Shown: positions 9,312 to 21,083, counted from the first letter of the stretch. The stretch: DNA of 64,000 nt from Acinetobacter sp. ANC 3832 (GCF_002135415.1 NZ_NEGJ01000004.1:1-64000); one strand, 5' to 3'. The notes: generated from the sequence alone by a model not told the origin. Numbers and translations are program-made.

Positions 9312-11996
9312 TTACACTCCTACCGCTATAGAAATAGGTTCAGCAAGAGAAATAGTTGGCGCCTGACCTACTGGATAACCAATATAACCTGTCGGTAAAT
9401 AATCAATCACTTGTACAGGAAGACTAATGGTCGTCTCGCCTGATTGAACTGTGATTTTTTGACCATCTTGTACATTCAAGCGTGTTGCATCTTGCTCGCC
9501 TACTGCAAATGCAGCAGTTGGAATACGTGATTCCATCGCAGGTGTTTTCGCAAGGAACTCACCCGATGCAAAAATATGATGCATAGGTACAAGACGGAAA
9601 CTGTCAGGATTTGCTACAACTGTTGTCGGTGCAACATAAGTACGTGCAGGAAGCTTCGCTAAACGATCGAATAAACGAATGCCTGAGTCACCACCTTTTA
9701 AATGACCGCCCACTTCGTCTTGGTATTTATTCCAAGATTGTGGAGAGTTCCAACCTGGTGCCCATGCAAATGGTACCAATGCCGCTTTAGTTTGTGTACC
9801 AACATAACCTTCCATAGAGAATGTTAATGCTGAGTCTACATCGACAGGTTGCATTGGCTCATGTACGTTTAATGGCGCACGCATTGCCGTACGACCAGAA
9901 TAACGACGTGGTTCACGTGCGATTTTCAAACCATGAACACGATAGCCAGCATCTGGTGCAACATCGAGAATCGCTTCAAATACAGGTACATTACGTGCCA
10001 CTGATTCAATAACATCATCCAAGATTGTCCAAGAAATGGCTTTATCTTTCACGCCTGTTTCAATGGCATGTAACCAGCGCCAAGATTCTTTAACCGCATA
10101 TTCTGGTTTGTAATAACTTGGGTCATATACTTGATAGAAACGCTGAGCACGACCTTCTTGGCTTACAACCGTACCATCACCTTCAGCAAAACTTGCAGCA
10201 GACAATACAACATCCGCAGCTTTTACAGTTTCAGTTTCAGAATGATCTAATACGATGACACTTTGTGCTTTCGCCAAGGCAGATTTAACTTGAGCTTCAG
10301 GTAGACGACGGAATAAATCATTTTCAACAACAATGATTGAATCATAATCTTGAGCAAATGCTTGTTCTAGGCTTAAACCACCAAACAATGCCATACCCAT
10401 AGAGTTCACTTCAGGAACAACCAAAGATAAGCCAGCATGTGCACCTAAATTTTGTACAACTTGCGCTGCTGCTTCCATAATAGAAGCATCTTGTAAGCTT
10501 GTACCCGCAATGATTAATGGTTTTTTCGCTGCTTTTAAAGTGTCTGCAATGGTTTGAGCAAATACTTTCGCATCATCATCTAAACCATTAACTGCTTCAC
10601 CCGTTAAAGATGCTGCAACAGCAAAACCTAAGCGTGCAATATCATTTGGAGATGCAACAACTTCACCTTCAGCAACATCCGCTAAACGTGTTTGCGTTGC
10701 AGCTAAAATGTAAATTGGTGAATTGGCATCTTGCCCAATACGTTTAACAGGTTCTGCTAACCATTCTTGCGTACGACGATCTGCAGCCATTTGCTTGGCT
10801 TTATTTTTCGCAGCTTGGCGAACAGACAATGCCATACGTGGTGCAGTTTGAGTTAAGTCTTCACCTAAAATCAATACTGCATCATAGCTTTCAACTTCAC
10901 GCATGCCAGGGTTATAAATACCCTCCGTTTGCATAATTGAAGCTGCAAGCTCAGCTAGACTTTGCTCTTTTTGCGATAAACCCGTTGAGAAATTTTCTTG
11001 CCCAACCAATTCACGAAGTGCAAAGTTAGATTCTAATGATGCACGTGGTGAACCAATACCTAAAACTTTTTTGCCTTTCGTATATGCAATCACTGAATCT
11101 AATGCACGATCAACAGAAATGTTCGTCACACCCGCAACATTACGGAACTGAGGCTGACGTGGACGATCTTCACGGTTCACATAACCTGTACCGAAACGAC
11201 CTTTATCACAAAGGAAGTATTGGTTGACTTCACCATTGAAACGGTTTTCGACACGACGGATTTCGCCATAACGTTCACCCGGTGAAATATTACAACCTGA
11301 AGCACAGCCTTGGCATACGCTTGGCGCATATTGCATGTCCCATTTACGGTTATAACGTGCAGAATGCGTCTTATCTGTGAATACACCAGTTGGGCATACT
11401 TCAGTTAAGTTACCCGAGAATTCAGACTCTAAAGTCCCTGATTCTGGGCGACCAAAGTAAACACGTGAAGCATTCGCATAGACACCAAAATCTGTACCGC
11501 CCGCATAGTCGTTATAGTAACGAACACAACGGTAACATGCGATACAACGGTTCATTTCATGTGAAATGAACGAACCTAATTCTTGGTTGTAATGCGTACG
11601 TTTTGTGAAGCGATAACGACGGCGATCATGACCCGTCATTACTGTCATATCTTGTAAATGACAATGACCACCCTCTTCACATACCGGACAATCGTGTGGA
11701 TGGTTAGTCATTAAGAATTCAACGATCGATTCGCGGAAATCTTTTGCTTCTTTGTCTTCAATCGAAATATAGGAATTGTCAGACGCGGGCGTCATACATG
11801 ACATTACTAAGCGACCACGTGTATCTTCAGGGTTCGCATATTGAGTAACAGCACATTGACGGCATGAACCGACAGAACCTAAGGACGGATGCCAACAAAA
11901 GTACGGAATATCAAGACCCAGACTTAAACATGCTTGTAGCAGGTTTTCTGAACCATTGACTTCGTACGATTTGCCATCGACATGAATTGTAGCCAT
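9312..11996 (-). CDS. nuoG: NADH-quinone oxidoreductase subunit G
   Basis: This is the large peripheral-arm subunit (894 residues) holding several iron-sulfur clusters. The N-terminal 2Fe-2S motif ([15 protein letters not shown], with a fourth Cys in SCMTP) is followed by the His-ligated cluster [12 protein letters not shown], then [10 protein letters not shown] with CPTGVF, and then the N7 motif CQGCASGC with a distant CDKGR. The rest is a molybdopterin-oxidoreductase-like fold without its cofactor. The N7 cluster is kept here, as in E. coli. The gap to nuoF is 11 bases. Confidence 0.97.
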   Translation of the reverse strand: MATIHVDGKSYEVNGSENLLQACLSLGLDIPYFCWHPSLGSVGSCRQCAVTQYANPEDTRGRLVMSCMTPASDNSYISIEDKEAKDFRESIVEFLMTNHPHDCPVCEEGGHCHLQDMTVMTGHDRRRYRFTKRTHYNQELGSFISHEMNRCIACYRCVRYYNDYAGGTDFGVYANASRVYFGRPESGTLESEFSGNLTEVCPTGVFTDKTHSARYNRKWDMQYAPSVCQGCASGCNISPGERYGEIRRVENRFNGEVNQYFLCDKGRFGTGYVNREDRPRQPQFRNVAGVTNISVDRALDSVIAYTKGKKVLGIGSPRASLESNFALRELVGQENFSTGLSQKEQSLAELAASIMQTEGIYNPGMREVESYDAVLILGEDLTQTAPRMALSVRQAAKNKAKQMAADRRTQEWLAEPVKRIGQDANSPIYILAATQTRLADVAEGEVVASPNDIARLGFAVAASLTGEAVNGLDDDAKVFAQTIADTLKAAKKPLIIAGTSLQDASIMEAAAQVVQNLGAHAGLSLVVPEVNSMGMALFGGLSLEQAFAQDYDSIIVVENDLFRRLPEAQVKSALAKAQSVIVLDHSETETVKAADVVLSAASFAEGDGTVVSQEGRAQRFYQVYDPSYYKPEYAVKESWRWLHAIETGVKDKAISWTILDDVIESVARNVPVFEAILDVAPDAGYRVHGLKIAREPRRYSGRTAMRAPLNVHEPMQPVDVDSALTFSMEGYVGTQTKAALVPFAWAPGWNSPQSWNKYQDEVGGHLKGGDSGIRLFDRLAKLPARTYVAPTTVVANPDSFRLVPMHHIFASGEFLAKTPAMESRIPTAAFAVGEQDATRLNVQDGQKITVQSGETTISLPVQVIDYLPTGYIGYPVGQAPTISLAEPISIAVGV

Positions 11997-12007
11997 AGTC
12001 GAATTCC

Positions 12008-13339
12008 TTAAGCTTGTTCTACGAGGCTGGCTTGAGCAGCAGGACGATCTGTCACTTTTGCTTCAAACTCGCTACGGAAATATTTGAGTGCACCCATCAG
12101 TGGTTCCATCGCACCTGGTGCGTGAGCACAGAAAGTCTTCCCTATCCACAATTTTTTGGTGAGTTCTTGAAGATGTTGAATATCTTCCATCTTCCCTTCA
12201 CCTTTCTCAATTGCGATAAGTGCTTTCACAGCCCAAGGTAAACCATCACGGCACGGCGTACAGAAACCACATGATTCACGTGCAAAGAATTCTTCTAAGT
12301 TACGTGTTGCTGAAACCATACATTGAGTTTCATCGACCACCATCAACAAGCACGTGCCTAAACGTGAACCTGCTTTCATGATGCTTTCCGCATCCATAGG
12401 GAGATCAATATGCTCAGCTGCCAAGAAGTCAGTTGATGCGCCACCTGGTAACCATGCTTTCAGTTTCAAGCCATCACGCATACCGCCCGCATAGTCTTCA
12501 ATGACTTCACGTGCAGTTGTACCAAATGGAAGTTCCCATAAACCTGGGAATTTCACTTTACCTGATGCACCATAAATTTTTGTGCCTGGATCTTTCGACT
12601 TACCTTCAGATAAACCAACATACCACTCAGGACCACGTAAAATAATGGCTGGCAAGTTATTGAAAGTCTCTACGTTATTCACAATCGTAGGACGACCCCA
12701 AGCACCTGCAACTTGTGGGAATGGTGGTTTAGTCCGTGGGTTAGCACGACGACCTTCAAGCGAGTTAATCAATGCAGTTTCTTCACCACAAATATAACGA
12801 CCTGCACCTGTATGGACGTGTAGATCAAAATTCCAGCCTGTTCCTAGGATGTTTTCACCCAAGTAACCTTTTGCACGAATTTGCTCTAACGCTTCATTTA
12901 AGTATTGTGCAGCTTCGATGTATTCGCCACGAATGAAGATATAACCTTGCGTTGCTTCAAGGGTATAACCTGCAATCAACATCCCTTCGATCAATTGATG
13001 AGGAAGTTTTTCCATCAACAAACGGTCTTTGAATGTACCTGGTTCCATTTCATCAGCATTACAGATTAAATAGCGTGGACCACCATCATTCGGTGCCATC
13101 AACGACCATTTAATCCCTGCTGGGAAACCTGCACCACCACGACCTTTTACGGTTGCAGCTTTAATTACATCAAGCACTTCAGCAGGTTTAAGTTCAAGCG
13201 ACTTTTTAAAACCTGCATAACCTTCTAATGCTTCATAGTCATCAGCACTACGAACATTTTCTTGTTTGCTTAAACGCCAAGTCAATGGATGGGTTTCGGG
13301 ATTACCGTCGCCATAAATTGGTTTTGGTTCAGTATTCAT
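12008..13339 (-). CDS. nuoF: NADH-quinone oxidoreductase subunit F (NADH/FMN site)
   Basis: NuoF (443 residues) binds NADH and FMN and carries cluster N3, the electron entry point of complex I. The FMN/NADH loop [10 protein letters not shown] lies near residue 70, and the cluster motif ESCGFCTPC near residue 350 with a fourth Cys in TFCAHAP. The start overlaps the nuoE stop by four bases. Confidence 0.97.
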   Translation of the reverse strand: MNTEPKPIYGDGNPETHPLTWRLSKQENVRSADDYEALEGYAGFKKSLELKPAEVLDVIKAATVKGRGGAGFPAGIKWSLMAPNDGGPRYLICNADEMEPGTFKDRLLMEKLPHQLIEGMLIAGYTLEATQGYIFIRGEYIEAAQYLNEALEQIRAKGYLGENILGTGWNFDLHVHTGAGRYICGEETALINSLEGRRANPRTKPPFPQVAGAWGRPTIVNNVETFNNLPAIILRGPEWYVGLSEGKSKDPGTKIYGASGKVKFPGLWELPFGTTAREVIEDYAGGMRDGLKLKAWLPGGASTDFLAAEHIDLPMDAESIMKAGSRLGTCLLMVVDETQCMVSATRNLEEFFARESCGFCTPCRDGLPWAVKALIAIEKGEGKMEDIQHLQELTKKLWIGKTFCAHAPGAMEPLMGALKYFRSEFEAKVTDRPAAQASLVEQA

Positions 13340-13845
13340 ACATACTTCTCCAACAGCTGTTTCACTGAGCTCACCTCAACCAAACCATGCGTATCGCCAT
13401 CAATCATTAATGTTGGGCCTTTATCACAGTTCCCTAAACAGCAAATCGGAAGTAAGGTAAAACGATCATCAGCTGTCGTTTGACCAAATTGAATACCGAG
13501 TTCGCGTTGGAATGCTTCAGCTAAAGTTTCAGCACCCATTAAGAAACACGCAATCGAATCACATAATAAAATTACATGACGACCCACAGGTTGGCGATAA
13601 ATACGGTTATAGAACGTTGCAACACCTTCTAAATCTGCAAGGCTAATCGTTAAAAGTTGAGCAATTGCATTCATCTGTGCGTCATCTACCCAACCATTAC
13701 GGTTCTGCACGCTCTTTAATGCATCTAAAGATGCTGCGCGTGGGTATGGATAGTGACCCATGTGATGTTCAATGTCGTGAATTTCGTCCGCAGTCAAAAT
13801 CCCTTCAACATTCACACGTGGCTTTTTATCAGTCAAAATCATCAT
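13336..13845 (-). CDS. nuoE: NADH-quinone oxidoreductase subunit E
   Basis: NuoE is a thioredoxin-fold subunit of 169 residues carrying the 2Fe-2S cluster N1a. The four ligands are seen as CDSIAC (Cys-x4-Cys) and CLGNC (Cys-x3-Cys). It pairs with NuoF in the NADH dehydrogenase module. A 12-base gap follows nuoCD. Confidence 0.97.
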   Translation of the reverse strand: MMILTDKKPRVNVEGILTADEIHDIEHHMGHYPYPRAASLDALKSVQNRNGWVDDAQMNAIAQLLTISLADLEGVATFYNRIYRQPVGRHVILLCDSIACFLMGAETLAEAFQRELGIQFGQTTADDRFTLLPICCLGNCDKGPTLMIDGDTHGLVEVSSVKQLLEKYV

Positions 13846-13857
13846 AATGCGTTCCCC

Positions 13858-15645
13858 TTAGCGATCCACGTCAGCCATTACGACGTCAATTGTCGCTAAA
13901 TAAATGATTAAGTCAGACATTAAGCTGCCGTTAATCACAGAAGGCATTTGCTGTAAGTGCGTGAAAGTTGGTGTACGAATACGGGTACGGTAACTCATCG
14001 TTGACTTATCTGAAGTCAAATAATAGTTACTTGCGCCTTTTACCACTTCTGCCATGACAGATGCTTCACCCGCTGGCATTACAGGACCCCAAGATACGCT
14101 TAAGAAATGCGTAATCAAAGTTTCAATATCTTGTAATGTTTTATCTTTCGGTGGTGGGACAGCCAATGGATGATCCGCTTTATATGGACCAGAAGGCATA
14201 TTATCCAAGCACTGCTTAACGATCTTTAATGATTCGTTAATTTCATGGAAATGCACCATGACACGAGCGTATGCATCACCTTCGTATTCTAAAGGCACTT
14301 CAAAGTCGTAATTCTCGTAACCACTATATGGTCGATACTTACGCACATCAAAATCAATACCTGTCGCACGTAAGCCCGTACCTGTCACACCCCATGCCAA
14401 TGCAGATTTTGCATCGTATTGAGCAACATTACGGGTACGACCAATGAATACAGAGTTGCGTAACGCAGCTGTGTAGTATTCATTCATACGCTTTGGCATC
14501 CATTCAAGGATGTCACGAATGAGTTTTTGCCAGTTGTTTGGAAGATCGTGCGCAGTACCGCCAATACGGAACCATGCTGGATGCATACGGAAACCTGTAA
14601 TGGCTTCAATTGCATCATAGATTTTTTGACGATCGGCAAACATATAGAATACAGGGGTCATACCACCCGCATCCTGAATGGCTGTACCAATAAACAATAA
14701 GTGGTTATTAATACGGAATAATTCAGACATCATGACACGGATACATTGTGCACGGTCAGGAACAGTAATTCCTGCCAATTGCTCAACACCCATCACATAA
14801 GGCATGTTTTGCGCACAACCACCTAAGTAGTCAACACGGTCGGTATAAGGAATGAATGAATGCCAAGTTTGACGTTCAGCCATCTTTTCCACACCACGGT
14901 GGTGATAACCGATATCAGGCACACAGTCTTTTACTTCTTCGCCATCTAACTGCAAAATGATACGGAAAGCACCGTGAGCAGATGGATGGTTCGGACCTAA
15001 GTTCAAGAACATGAAGTCTTCGTCTTCATTACCACGTGTTAAGCCCCAGTCTTCTGGAACAAAACGTAAGTGTTCTTGTTCAAAATCCTGTTTCGCTTGG
15101 TTCTGCATATACGGTGTATATTCAGTCGCACGTGCAGAATATTCTTTACGTAATGGATGACCTTCCCAATAGGTTGGCAACAAAATACGACGGAGCATTG
15201 GATGCCCTTCGAAATTGATCCCAAACATATCGTAAGCTTCACGCTCGTACCAGTTGGCATTCGGCCAAATGTTGGTTGCTGTTGGAATAGTACTATCACT
15301 ATCACTTAAAGCAACTTTAATACGAATATCACTATTGCGTTCTAATGAAAGCAAGTGATAAAACACTGTGAAGTCTGACGCAGGTAAACCCTCTCGGTTT
15401 TGGCGTAAACGCTCATCAACCGCAGATAAGTCAAATAGCATCACGTACGGACGTGACACTTTGCGCAAGAACATAAGAACGTCTTGTACGCGAGCGCGTT
15501 CGACCCAGACCGTTGGAAAGTCTTCAAACGTCGGTTGCACATAGAAGTTCTCACCAAATTTGGCTTTGAGATCTTCTACAATCGCAAATGCTGGGCGTGA
15601 ATCAACAGGGGTTGACTCTGGCATAGCAATTTCAGTTTCAGCCAT
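13858..15645 (-). CDS. nuoC: NADH-quinone oxidoreductase fused subunit C/D
   Basis: This is a natural fusion of NuoC (about residues 1-190, the 30-kDa subunit domain with [17 protein letters not shown]) and NuoD (about 205-595, the 49-kDa subunit with [13 protein letters not shown] and the quinone-site region). The same fusion is known in E. coli and other gammaproteobacteria, often named nuoCD. NuoD forms the quinone pocket with NuoB. The 87-base gap to nuoB is the largest inside the operon and holds a small inverted repeat (CATATC/GATATG). Confidence 0.97.
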   Translation of the reverse strand: MAETEIAMPESTPVDSRPAFAIVEDLKAKFGENFYVQPTFEDFPTVWVERARVQDVLMFLRKVSRPYVMLFDLSAVDERLRQNREGLPASDFTVFYHLLSLERNSDIRIKVALSDSDSTIPTATNIWPNANWYEREAYDMFGINFEGHPMLRRILLPTYWEGHPLRKEYSARATEYTPYMQNQAKQDFEQEHLRFVPEDWGLTRGNEDEDFMFLNLGPNHPSAHGAFRIILQLDGEEVKDCVPDIGYHHRGVEKMAERQTWHSFIPYTDRVDYLGGCAQNMPYVMGVEQLAGITVPDRAQCIRVMMSELFRINNHLLFIGTAIQDAGGMTPVFYMFADRQKIYDAIEAITGFRMHPAWFRIGGTAHDLPNNWQKLIRDILEWMPKRMNEYYTAALRNSVFIGRTRNVAQYDAKSALAWGVTGTGLRATGIDFDVRKYRPYSGYENYDFEVPLEYEGDAYARVMVHFHEINESLKIVKQCLDNMPSGPYKADHPLAVPPPKDKTLQDIETLITHFLSVSWGPVMPAGEASVMAEVVKGASNYYLTSDKSTMSYRTRIRTPTFTHLQQMPSVINGSLMSDLIIYLATIDVVMADVDR

Positions 15646-15732
15646 TGGCTTGGCTTCCTATTTAATACAAATTCTGTCAATTTTTTTCGATGATCATATC
15701 CGTCAGATATGTCAAAAATTCATCTCAAAAAA

Positions 15733-16410
15733 TTACTCAATTTCATCCATAGAGCGTAAGTTTTTCACGGCAATACGTTCAGCATTTTTACGATCACGTT
15801 CTGGCATCATCTTTGGCTTATAAACAGGCTTAAGATCATCACCAATTACCGCTGAAAGTGGACGGCGCTCTAATTGAATTTGGTCTTGTAACAACATTAA
15901 TGCTTGAATTAATGCTTCAGGACGCGGTGGGCAACCTGGAACGTACACATCCACAGGAATAATTTTGTCCACACCTTGTACAACTGAATAAATATCGTAC
16001 ATACCACCAGAGTTTGCACAAGCACCCATGGAAATAACCCATTTAGGCTCAAGCATTTGCTCATACAGACGTTGAATTACAGGTGCCATCTTCACAAAGC
16101 ATGTACCCGCAATAATCATCAAGTCTGCTTGACGTGGTGAAGCACGAATAACTTCGGCACCGAAACGTGATAAGTCATGCACACCCGTTAAGGTGGTTGC
16201 ATACTCTACGTAGCAGCATGATGTACCAAAGTTAAAAGGCCATAATGAATTTTTACGGCCCCAGTTTACAGCTGTATGTGCCACATCCTCTAAACGAGTC
16301 ATGAACACATTTTTATTCACTTCTTCTTCAAGCGGATCAACAACATTTTGACGCTCTTGAAGTGGATATTGGTCAGCATCTGGATTCGCACGGGTTAACG
16401 TATATTTCAT
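15733..16410 (-). CDS. nuoB: NADH-quinone oxidoreductase subunit B (cluster N2)
   Basis: NuoB (225 residues) holds the terminal 4Fe-4S cluster N2 that reduces quinone. The adjacent cysteine pair is in [11 protein letters not shown], with further ligands in [11 protein letters not shown] and [13 protein letters not shown]. The conserved core ends near residue 190 and about 35 charged residues follow. The gap to nuoA is seven bases. Confidence 0.97.
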   Translation of the reverse strand: MKYTLTRANPDADQYPLQERQNVVDPLEEEVNKNVFMTRLEDVAHTAVNWGRKNSLWPFNFGTSCCYVEYATTLTGVHDLSRFGAEVIRASPRQADLMIIAGTCFVKMAPVIQRLYEQMLEPKWVISMGACANSGGMYDIYSVVQGVDKIIPVDVYVPGCPPRPEALIQALMLLQDQIQLERRPLSAVIGDDLKPVYKPKMMPERDRKNAERIAVKNLRSMDEIE

Positions 16411-16417
16411 TCCCGAG

Positions 16418-16966
16418 TTACTCCTTGTTCAGTGACATAGTCGGTGTTTTCGATTTCACACGACCAGACGATTGAGCTGGAATAGTCCCTGTAGGGTCCA
16501 TCACCAACTCTTCAATAGAATTGAAGCGTGTAATTTCTGCAAGGTCCATATTTGGTGAACCTATTTTAGGTTTAATCCCTGCTGCTTTACGACGATCTGA
16601 AGGTGACCAATTCAACGCACCTGTTGAAAGTTCGTAAATCAAGCCAACGAGCAAAACTAAAATAAATACAGCAGCTGTTACAAATCCTACCCAACCCACT
16701 TCACGAACTGAGTTCGCCCATGCGTAAAGGTAAAGTGCTTCCAAATCGAACACCACAAAGAAAATTGCAACCAAGTAAAACTTTGCAGACAAGCGGATAC
16801 GTGCACCACCAGCACCCACCACACCTGATTCAAATTGCTCTTGCTTCGCACGTCCCCATGACTTACCCCCAAGGAGTAAAGGAACAGTGAGCATAAAGAC
16901 ACATAGAAATGTAACACCGATCACGAAGGCAATAACTGCCCATTCGTATGGAGTAATGGCACTCAT
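16418..16966 (-). CDS. nuoA: NADH-quinone oxidoreductase subunit A
   Basis: NuoA is a three-helix membrane subunit at the junction of the two arms. The loop [15 protein letters not shown] and the second helix [15 protein letters not shown] are family hallmarks. The ATG at 16966 (MSAITPYEW) is chosen because AGGAGTT lies about ten bases upstream; a longer frame from 17059 would add 31 residues not usual for NuoA. The 182-residue product has a polar C-terminal tail of about 50 residues. It is the first gene of the nuo operon. Confidence 0.95.
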   Translation of the reverse strand: MSAITPYEWAVIAFVIGVTFLCVFMLTVPLLLGGKSWGRAKQEQFESGVVGAGGARIRLSAKFYLVAIFFVVFDLEALYLYAWANSVREVGWVGFVTAAVFILVLLVGLIYELSTGALNWSPSDRRKAAGIKPKIGSPNMDLAEITRFNSIEELVMDPTGTIPAQSSGRVKSKTPTMSLNKE

Positions 16967-17766
16967 GCGGGGATAACTCCTGGCAGGCCTATTATTAACA
17001 AAGAAAGAATGTATGTATTGGCCTAGTAAATACACCAAACACAAAATAAATCTGGTCAATTGTACCTGATTGATGTCATCTCTTGCTAGTTTATAGGTAT
17101 AAGTCTTTCGGATGATTTTTTAAGCAAAATTTATAATTCGGACGAATTAGAGTCATTACAGCACCTCTTAATCGTTTTACAAAATAAAAACTATTTTAAC
17201 GATTATTTTTTCCGAACACAGTTACAATAAGTTCAATTTACAATCACAAATCAGTCACTTAATCTCTATCTTTGAAGTGGTTTTATCTGTTTTTTGAGAT
17301 TAATTTTGCTTAAAACCATAAAATTGAGTGATATTTTAGCATTCCACATAGTTGAAATATTTTGTTACACCGTATAGAAATAATTTTTATTAAAATATAG
17401 AAATAATCAAACAAATATCTCAATATGATAATTAAATATAAAAAATACATTCATTTTTAAACTTTATGATTTAAATTTATCAGTAAATACTTAAAAAACA
17501 CCAACCCTCTTATTTTCAACACTTATCACATAATCACTTTTTTAATCTTTTGTTACTTCCATGCCTACTTTTCACCAACCTTTTAAAACACTCTATTCTT
17601 ATTCAACCCCATACCCTTCAAAATGCAAATTCATGCGCAAAAAACAATTCATCTTTAATGGCATTTAGGTTAAATTTTCAATTTAATAACAAGCATTAAT
17701 TAACTTTATACAATTCATATCAATTTGATGTGTATGCTTAAAGCCATAAGAAGGAGTAAAAAAAAG
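16967..17766. other. 800-base gene-free, very AT-rich region holding the nuo leader and promoter
   Basis: No open frame with coding character is seen. The nuo promoter must lie here because the 13-gene operon has no other upstream space. AT runs prevent a firm choice of -35 and -10 boxes. The stretch from about 17300 to 17720 is extremely A/T-rich and could be a target for nucleoid proteins such as H-NS; that is an inference from composition. Confidence 0.6.
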
Positions 17767-18123
17767 ATGAATCTAAATTACGCACATAAACCAAATTATT
17801 TTCTATACGCTCAATTATTAATACGTCATATCGAGGGGTACGTTAAAAAACATCCAGATGCAAATAATGCGATTTTTGACTTACGTGATATTTACGAAGT
17901 ATTTCGCCAAGATTTAGCATCGACCACGACCAATCTTGAAGGTATTTTAAATATTGCTGATGAATATTTAGTTGACACCATCAATGGTGATCAAAAAATC
18001 ATTAGCGCTTATAAAATTGATGCTGAACAAAACAGTTTATTGATTGATTTTAATTCGGATGCTTTGCAATCTGTAAGAGAAGGCAAACCTTTCATTGAAC
18101 CTGATGCAACCTCTTACCAATAA
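17767..18123 (+). CDS. Small hypothetical protein
   Basis: This is a 118-residue soluble protein that I do not recognise. It has no signal peptide, membrane helix or metal motif. The sequence is mixed helical (RHIEGYVKKHPDANNAIFDL, then YEVFRQDLASTTTNLEGIL) with an acidic C-terminus. The ATG at 17767 is chosen over an ATG 14 codons upstream because AAGGAGT lies at the right distance before it. It stands alone between the nuo leader and bfmS and has its own terminator, so it is probably transcribed on its own. Confidence 0.8.
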   Translation: MNLNYAHKPNYFLYAQLLIRHIEGYVKKHPDANNAIFDLRDIYEVFRQDLASTTTNLEGILNIADEYLVDTINGDQKIISAYKIDAEQNSLLIDFNSDALQSVREGKPFIEPDATSYQ

Positions 18124-18142
18124 TAAGTAAGTTTTAGAAAAT

Positions 18143-18172
18143 CAATAAAGCGCCAATCGGCGCTTTATTTTT
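18143..18172 (+). terminator. Terminator of the 118-residue gene
   Basis: The stem AATAAAGCGCC/CGGCGCTTTATT (CG-rich core, about 4-base loop) is followed by TTTTT, 20 bases after the stop codon. Confidence 0.85.
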
Positions 18173-18319
18173 ACTCAAGATTTTGTATAACCCAACAATC
18201 CAATTTGATTACTTCTCTCTATTGTTAAGGAGAGTTAAAAGATTGGCATTCAAAGAACTGATGATTCAATTCATCAAAATCCATCTTTTTAAAATGTCAT
18301 TTTGAATATAAAAATAGAA

Positions 18320-19957
18320 CTACGCTACTTTTTTCTTTTTAAATCGCTTCGCAGGCCAAGACATGGTAAATCGAGCCCCCCCTAAAGTGGGACTTGCATC
18401 CGCCTCAATTGTTCCGCCAAACCAATAAGCGATACGACTCACAATAGACAAGCCCAAACCATAACCGCCTGAAGCTCGAGTTCGACTATCATCTAAACGT
18501 GCAAAGGCTTCAAAAACTCGTTTGCGATCTTCTTCTGGAATACCTGGCCCATCATCTTCAACACAGACATATGCCATACCTGTTTCTGCGTTAATTCCAC
18601 CAGAAATATTCACTTGATGATCACAATACCTCACCGCATTTCCAACCAAGTTTTGTACAACACGATGTAGGTAGCGTCGCTCTGCATCAACAATCACGCC
18701 ATCAGCTAAGGGATTTAAATGAATTATTTTTTGAGTTTTAAGGGCTTCTGTTTCTACAGCAACTTGCTTCAATACATCCTCAAGCTCAATTTTTTCAAAA
18801 TCTAAGGATGGTGTGCCCTGCTCTAATTTTGCATAAGTCATGATTTCATCAATTAGGGTATTTAAAGCCTCAATATCTTTATCAATCATTTCCACTTGTT
18901 GCATACGATATTCGTATTCATCTTCATCTGCGAGCATTTCCATACCGAAACGGATCCGCGCCACAGGCGTACGCAACTCATGTGAAACCGCGCGCATCAA
19001 CTCTCGCTGAGCTTCGATTAAGCGTTGGATATGATCTGACATATTGTTATAGCTTGAAGCCAAACTTGCCATTTCATCATGCCCTTCCACAGGAACACGA
19101 ACAGACATATCCCCTGTTTTCATCACATCTAAAGCTTTATTGACCTGACGAACCTTGCGTTGAATAGGCACAATCAAACCATAAACACCGAGACTCAGCA
19201 AAAACATGCTCAGTAATGTAATGCCAGCTGCCAGTTTAAATGGCATCCAATTAAACATCGGCACAGGTCCCATGACCAAAACCGAGTCAGGTGCATTTAA
19301 CATTGGAGTGACAATTGAGATATTGGTGCCACTTTCAGAAGCACTATCTCGATACAAAATCACACTTTGATCTGAACGTAATCGACCAATTTGCTCTGTA
19401 TCCAGTTTTAATTGTGAAATTTTTTGAATACCGACAGGATAAGCAAAGTGTTGTTGTATTTTCTTCAAATATTCTTGTTCTTGTCCAGGATAATAAACCA
19501 AATAATCCAGTACAAAAATTGGGAGTGCTTTCATTTGGCGTTCACCAAATGCGCCGCTTTCTACTTTAATGGCTAAAAAATGCTTTGGATCGCTTTTTAA
19601 AGCAATAAAAACATAAGCCACATTCTGCTCTGCATTGTAGCGAACGACAGCTTGCTGCCTTTCAATACGTTTTTCTTCTGTTCGAGACAGATCGACTTTT
19701 TTAGCATCCACATAAAACATCGGAAGCCCCAACCATGTTGAAGCATCCGAAACCCAATCTTTTTTCTGCTGTAAGGTCGGTTGTCGCTCTACACTTTCAC
19801 TTAAGACAAATGACAAGCCATCGGTCAGTGATTCACGATATTCTTGCACACGTTGATAGTTAATGATTTGAACAAGTAAATATCCAAATATCGCCACCAA
19901 AAAAACAAGAATGATAAGACCTGCGTAAATACGCAAGAATATACTGTGCTTTGACAC
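18320..19957 (-). CDS. bfmS: Sensor histidine kinase BfmS
   Basis: This is a membrane histidine kinase of 545 residues. Helix 1 spans about residues 8-32 and helix 2 about 242-264, with a periplasmic sensor region of about 210 residues between them; a HAMP linker follows and the dimerisation helix has the phospho-acceptor His326 in AVSHELRTP. The ATPase domain shows NLVGNAVRY, DDGPGIPEED and GGYGLGLSI. Next to bfmR it matches the Acinetobacter BfmRS system, known in A. baumannii to control envelope stress response, capsule and biofilm. A 124-base gap with a hairpin separates it from bfmR. Confidence 0.93.
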   Translation of the reverse strand: MSKHSIFLRIYAGLIILVFLVAIFGYLLVQIINYQRVQEYRESLTDGLSFVLSESVERQPTLQQKKDWVSDASTWLGLPMFYVDAKKVDLSRTEEKRIERQQAVVRYNAEQNVAYVFIALKSDPKHFLAIKVESGAFGERQMKALPIFVLDYLVYYPGQEQEYLKKIQQHFAYPVGIQKISQLKLDTEQIGRLRSDQSVILYRDSASESGTNISIVTPMLNAPDSVLVMGPVPMFNWMPFKLAAGITLLSMFLLSLGVYGLIVPIQRKVRQVNKALDVMKTGDMSVRVPVEGHDEMASLASSYNNMSDHIQRLIEAQRELMRAVSHELRTPVARIRFGMEMLADEDEYEYRMQQVEMIDKDIEALNTLIDEIMTYAKLEQGTPSLDFEKIELEDVLKQVAVETEALKTQKIIHLNPLADGVIVDAERRYLHRVVQNLVGNAVRYCDHQVNISGGINAETGMAYVCVEDDGPGIPEEDRKRVFEAFARLDDSRTRASGGYGLGLSIVSRIAYWFGGTIEADASPTLGGARFTMSWPAKRFKKKKVA

Positions 19958-20017
19958 GCAACTGATCCTTTAAAAGGAAAGTTTTAAATTACCGAAGTTT
20001 ATATTGAACTGGATGCA

Positions 20018-20058
20018 TAACACCTTTGTCTTTCTCTCTAAAGGAAAAACAAAGGTCA
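20018..20058. repeat. Small palindromic element in the bfmR-bfmS gap
   Basis: Arms ACCTTTGT (20022-20029) and ACAAAGGT (20049-20056) enclose a second nested pair CTTT/AAAG. The sequence closely resembles the element at 62531-62573. A mobile-repeat origin or a transcript hairpin between the two genes are both possible. Confidence 0.55.
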
Positions 20059-20081
20059 TAAAATTTTATGCAAGATCGCAA

Positions 20082-20798
20082 TTATAAACCGTTGGTTTCT
20101 TTAACAAACAAGTAACCTTTACTACGTACGGTTTTAATACGTTTTGGATTTTCAGGATCATCGCCAATTTTTGGACGAATACGTGAAATACGCACATCAA
20201 TTGAACGATCTTGACCATCGTACTCAATACCGCGTAGACGTTCAAAAATATCTTCACGAGATAAAATGCGACCAGCATTTGAAGCCAATAACCAAAGCAG
20301 ATCATATTCAGCACTGGTGAAATCAACCAACTCACCATGTAAAGTCACTGAACGTCCACCATTATCGATCACAAGATCATCAAACTCGATGCGTTGAGCA
20401 ACTTCGTCTTCTGGTGCTTTATCTGTACGGCGTAATAATGCGCGGATACGTGCAAGTAATACACGTGGTTGGACAGGCTTAGCGACATAGTCATCCGCAC
20501 CCATCTCCAAGCCAAGCACTTGATCCATATCTTCAGTACGTGCTGTTAACATCAAAATCGGTTGATGATAATGTGGACGAACTTCGCGACAAACGGTTAA
20601 ACCATCTGCACCTGGGAGCATGACATCAAGAACTACCATATCTGGTTGTTCACTAATGATGCGACGGATGGCACGATTACCATCTGGCTCTACCCCAACT
20701 TCTAAACCGTTACGAATCAAATACTCTTGAGTTAAACGAGCAAGGCGTTCGTCATCTTCAACGATTAAAATTTTTGGTAACTTTTCTTCTTGGCTCAT
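20082..20798 (-). CDS. bfmR: Response regulator BfmR (OmpR family)
   Basis: This regulator has 238 residues: a receiver domain (about 8-122) with acidic residues D15/D16, phospho-acceptor Asp58 (VVLDVMLPG) and Lys107, then a winged-helix DNA-binding domain (about 138-235) with RSKGYLF near the end. The sequence is what I know as Acinetobacter BfmR, which acts with BfmS and is reported to regulate its own promoter. A 15-bp perfect palindrome lies 78 bases upstream. Confidence 0.95.
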   Translation of the reverse strand: MSQEEKLPKILIVEDDERLARLTQEYLIRNGLEVGVEPDGNRAIRRIISEQPDMVVLDVMLPGADGLTVCREVRPHYHQPILMLTARTEDMDQVLGLEMGADDYVAKPVQPRVLLARIRALLRRTDKAPEDEVAQRIEFDDLVIDNGGRSVTLHGELVDFTSAEYDLLWLLASNAGRILSREDIFERLRGIEYDGQDRSIDVRISRIRPKIGDDPENPKRIKTVRSKGYLFVKETNGL

Positions 20799-20876
20799 AT
20801 ATATGCCCCTGTATTTGATGAGGTGTCTGCTACAAAACTCGCAGATTCAACACACTATGCTTTGCAATATACACAC

Positions 20877-20891
20877 GTTTACATTGTAAAC
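20877..20891. promoter_or_regulatory. 15-bp perfect palindrome upstream of bfmR
   Basis: GTTTACATTGTAAAC is a perfect odd palindrome with 7-base arms, 78-92 bases before the bfmR start. The position suits an operator for autoregulation, but which protein binds cannot be told from sequence. Confidence 0.5.
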
Positions 20892-21083
20892 AAGACCTCA
20901 TTCACCAAACTGATACATGACAGTAGCAATTTGTTATATTTTTATTAATTGTTGAATTAGCATGACTTTTTAAAGTAATTACAGAGATTGTTTATTGAAT
21001 AACTCAGCTTATTAAGATTGGATTATTTTTTATACAAAATGTTTCATTGTTCATATTCTGAGTGTTTATATATTTATTTTTAC

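Noticed and set aside
16967..17110. Firm -35/-10 assignment for the nuo promoter
   Set aside because: Several TTGACC/TTGCTT and TATA-like words exist in AT-rich DNA, none with both good matches and 16-18 base spacing.
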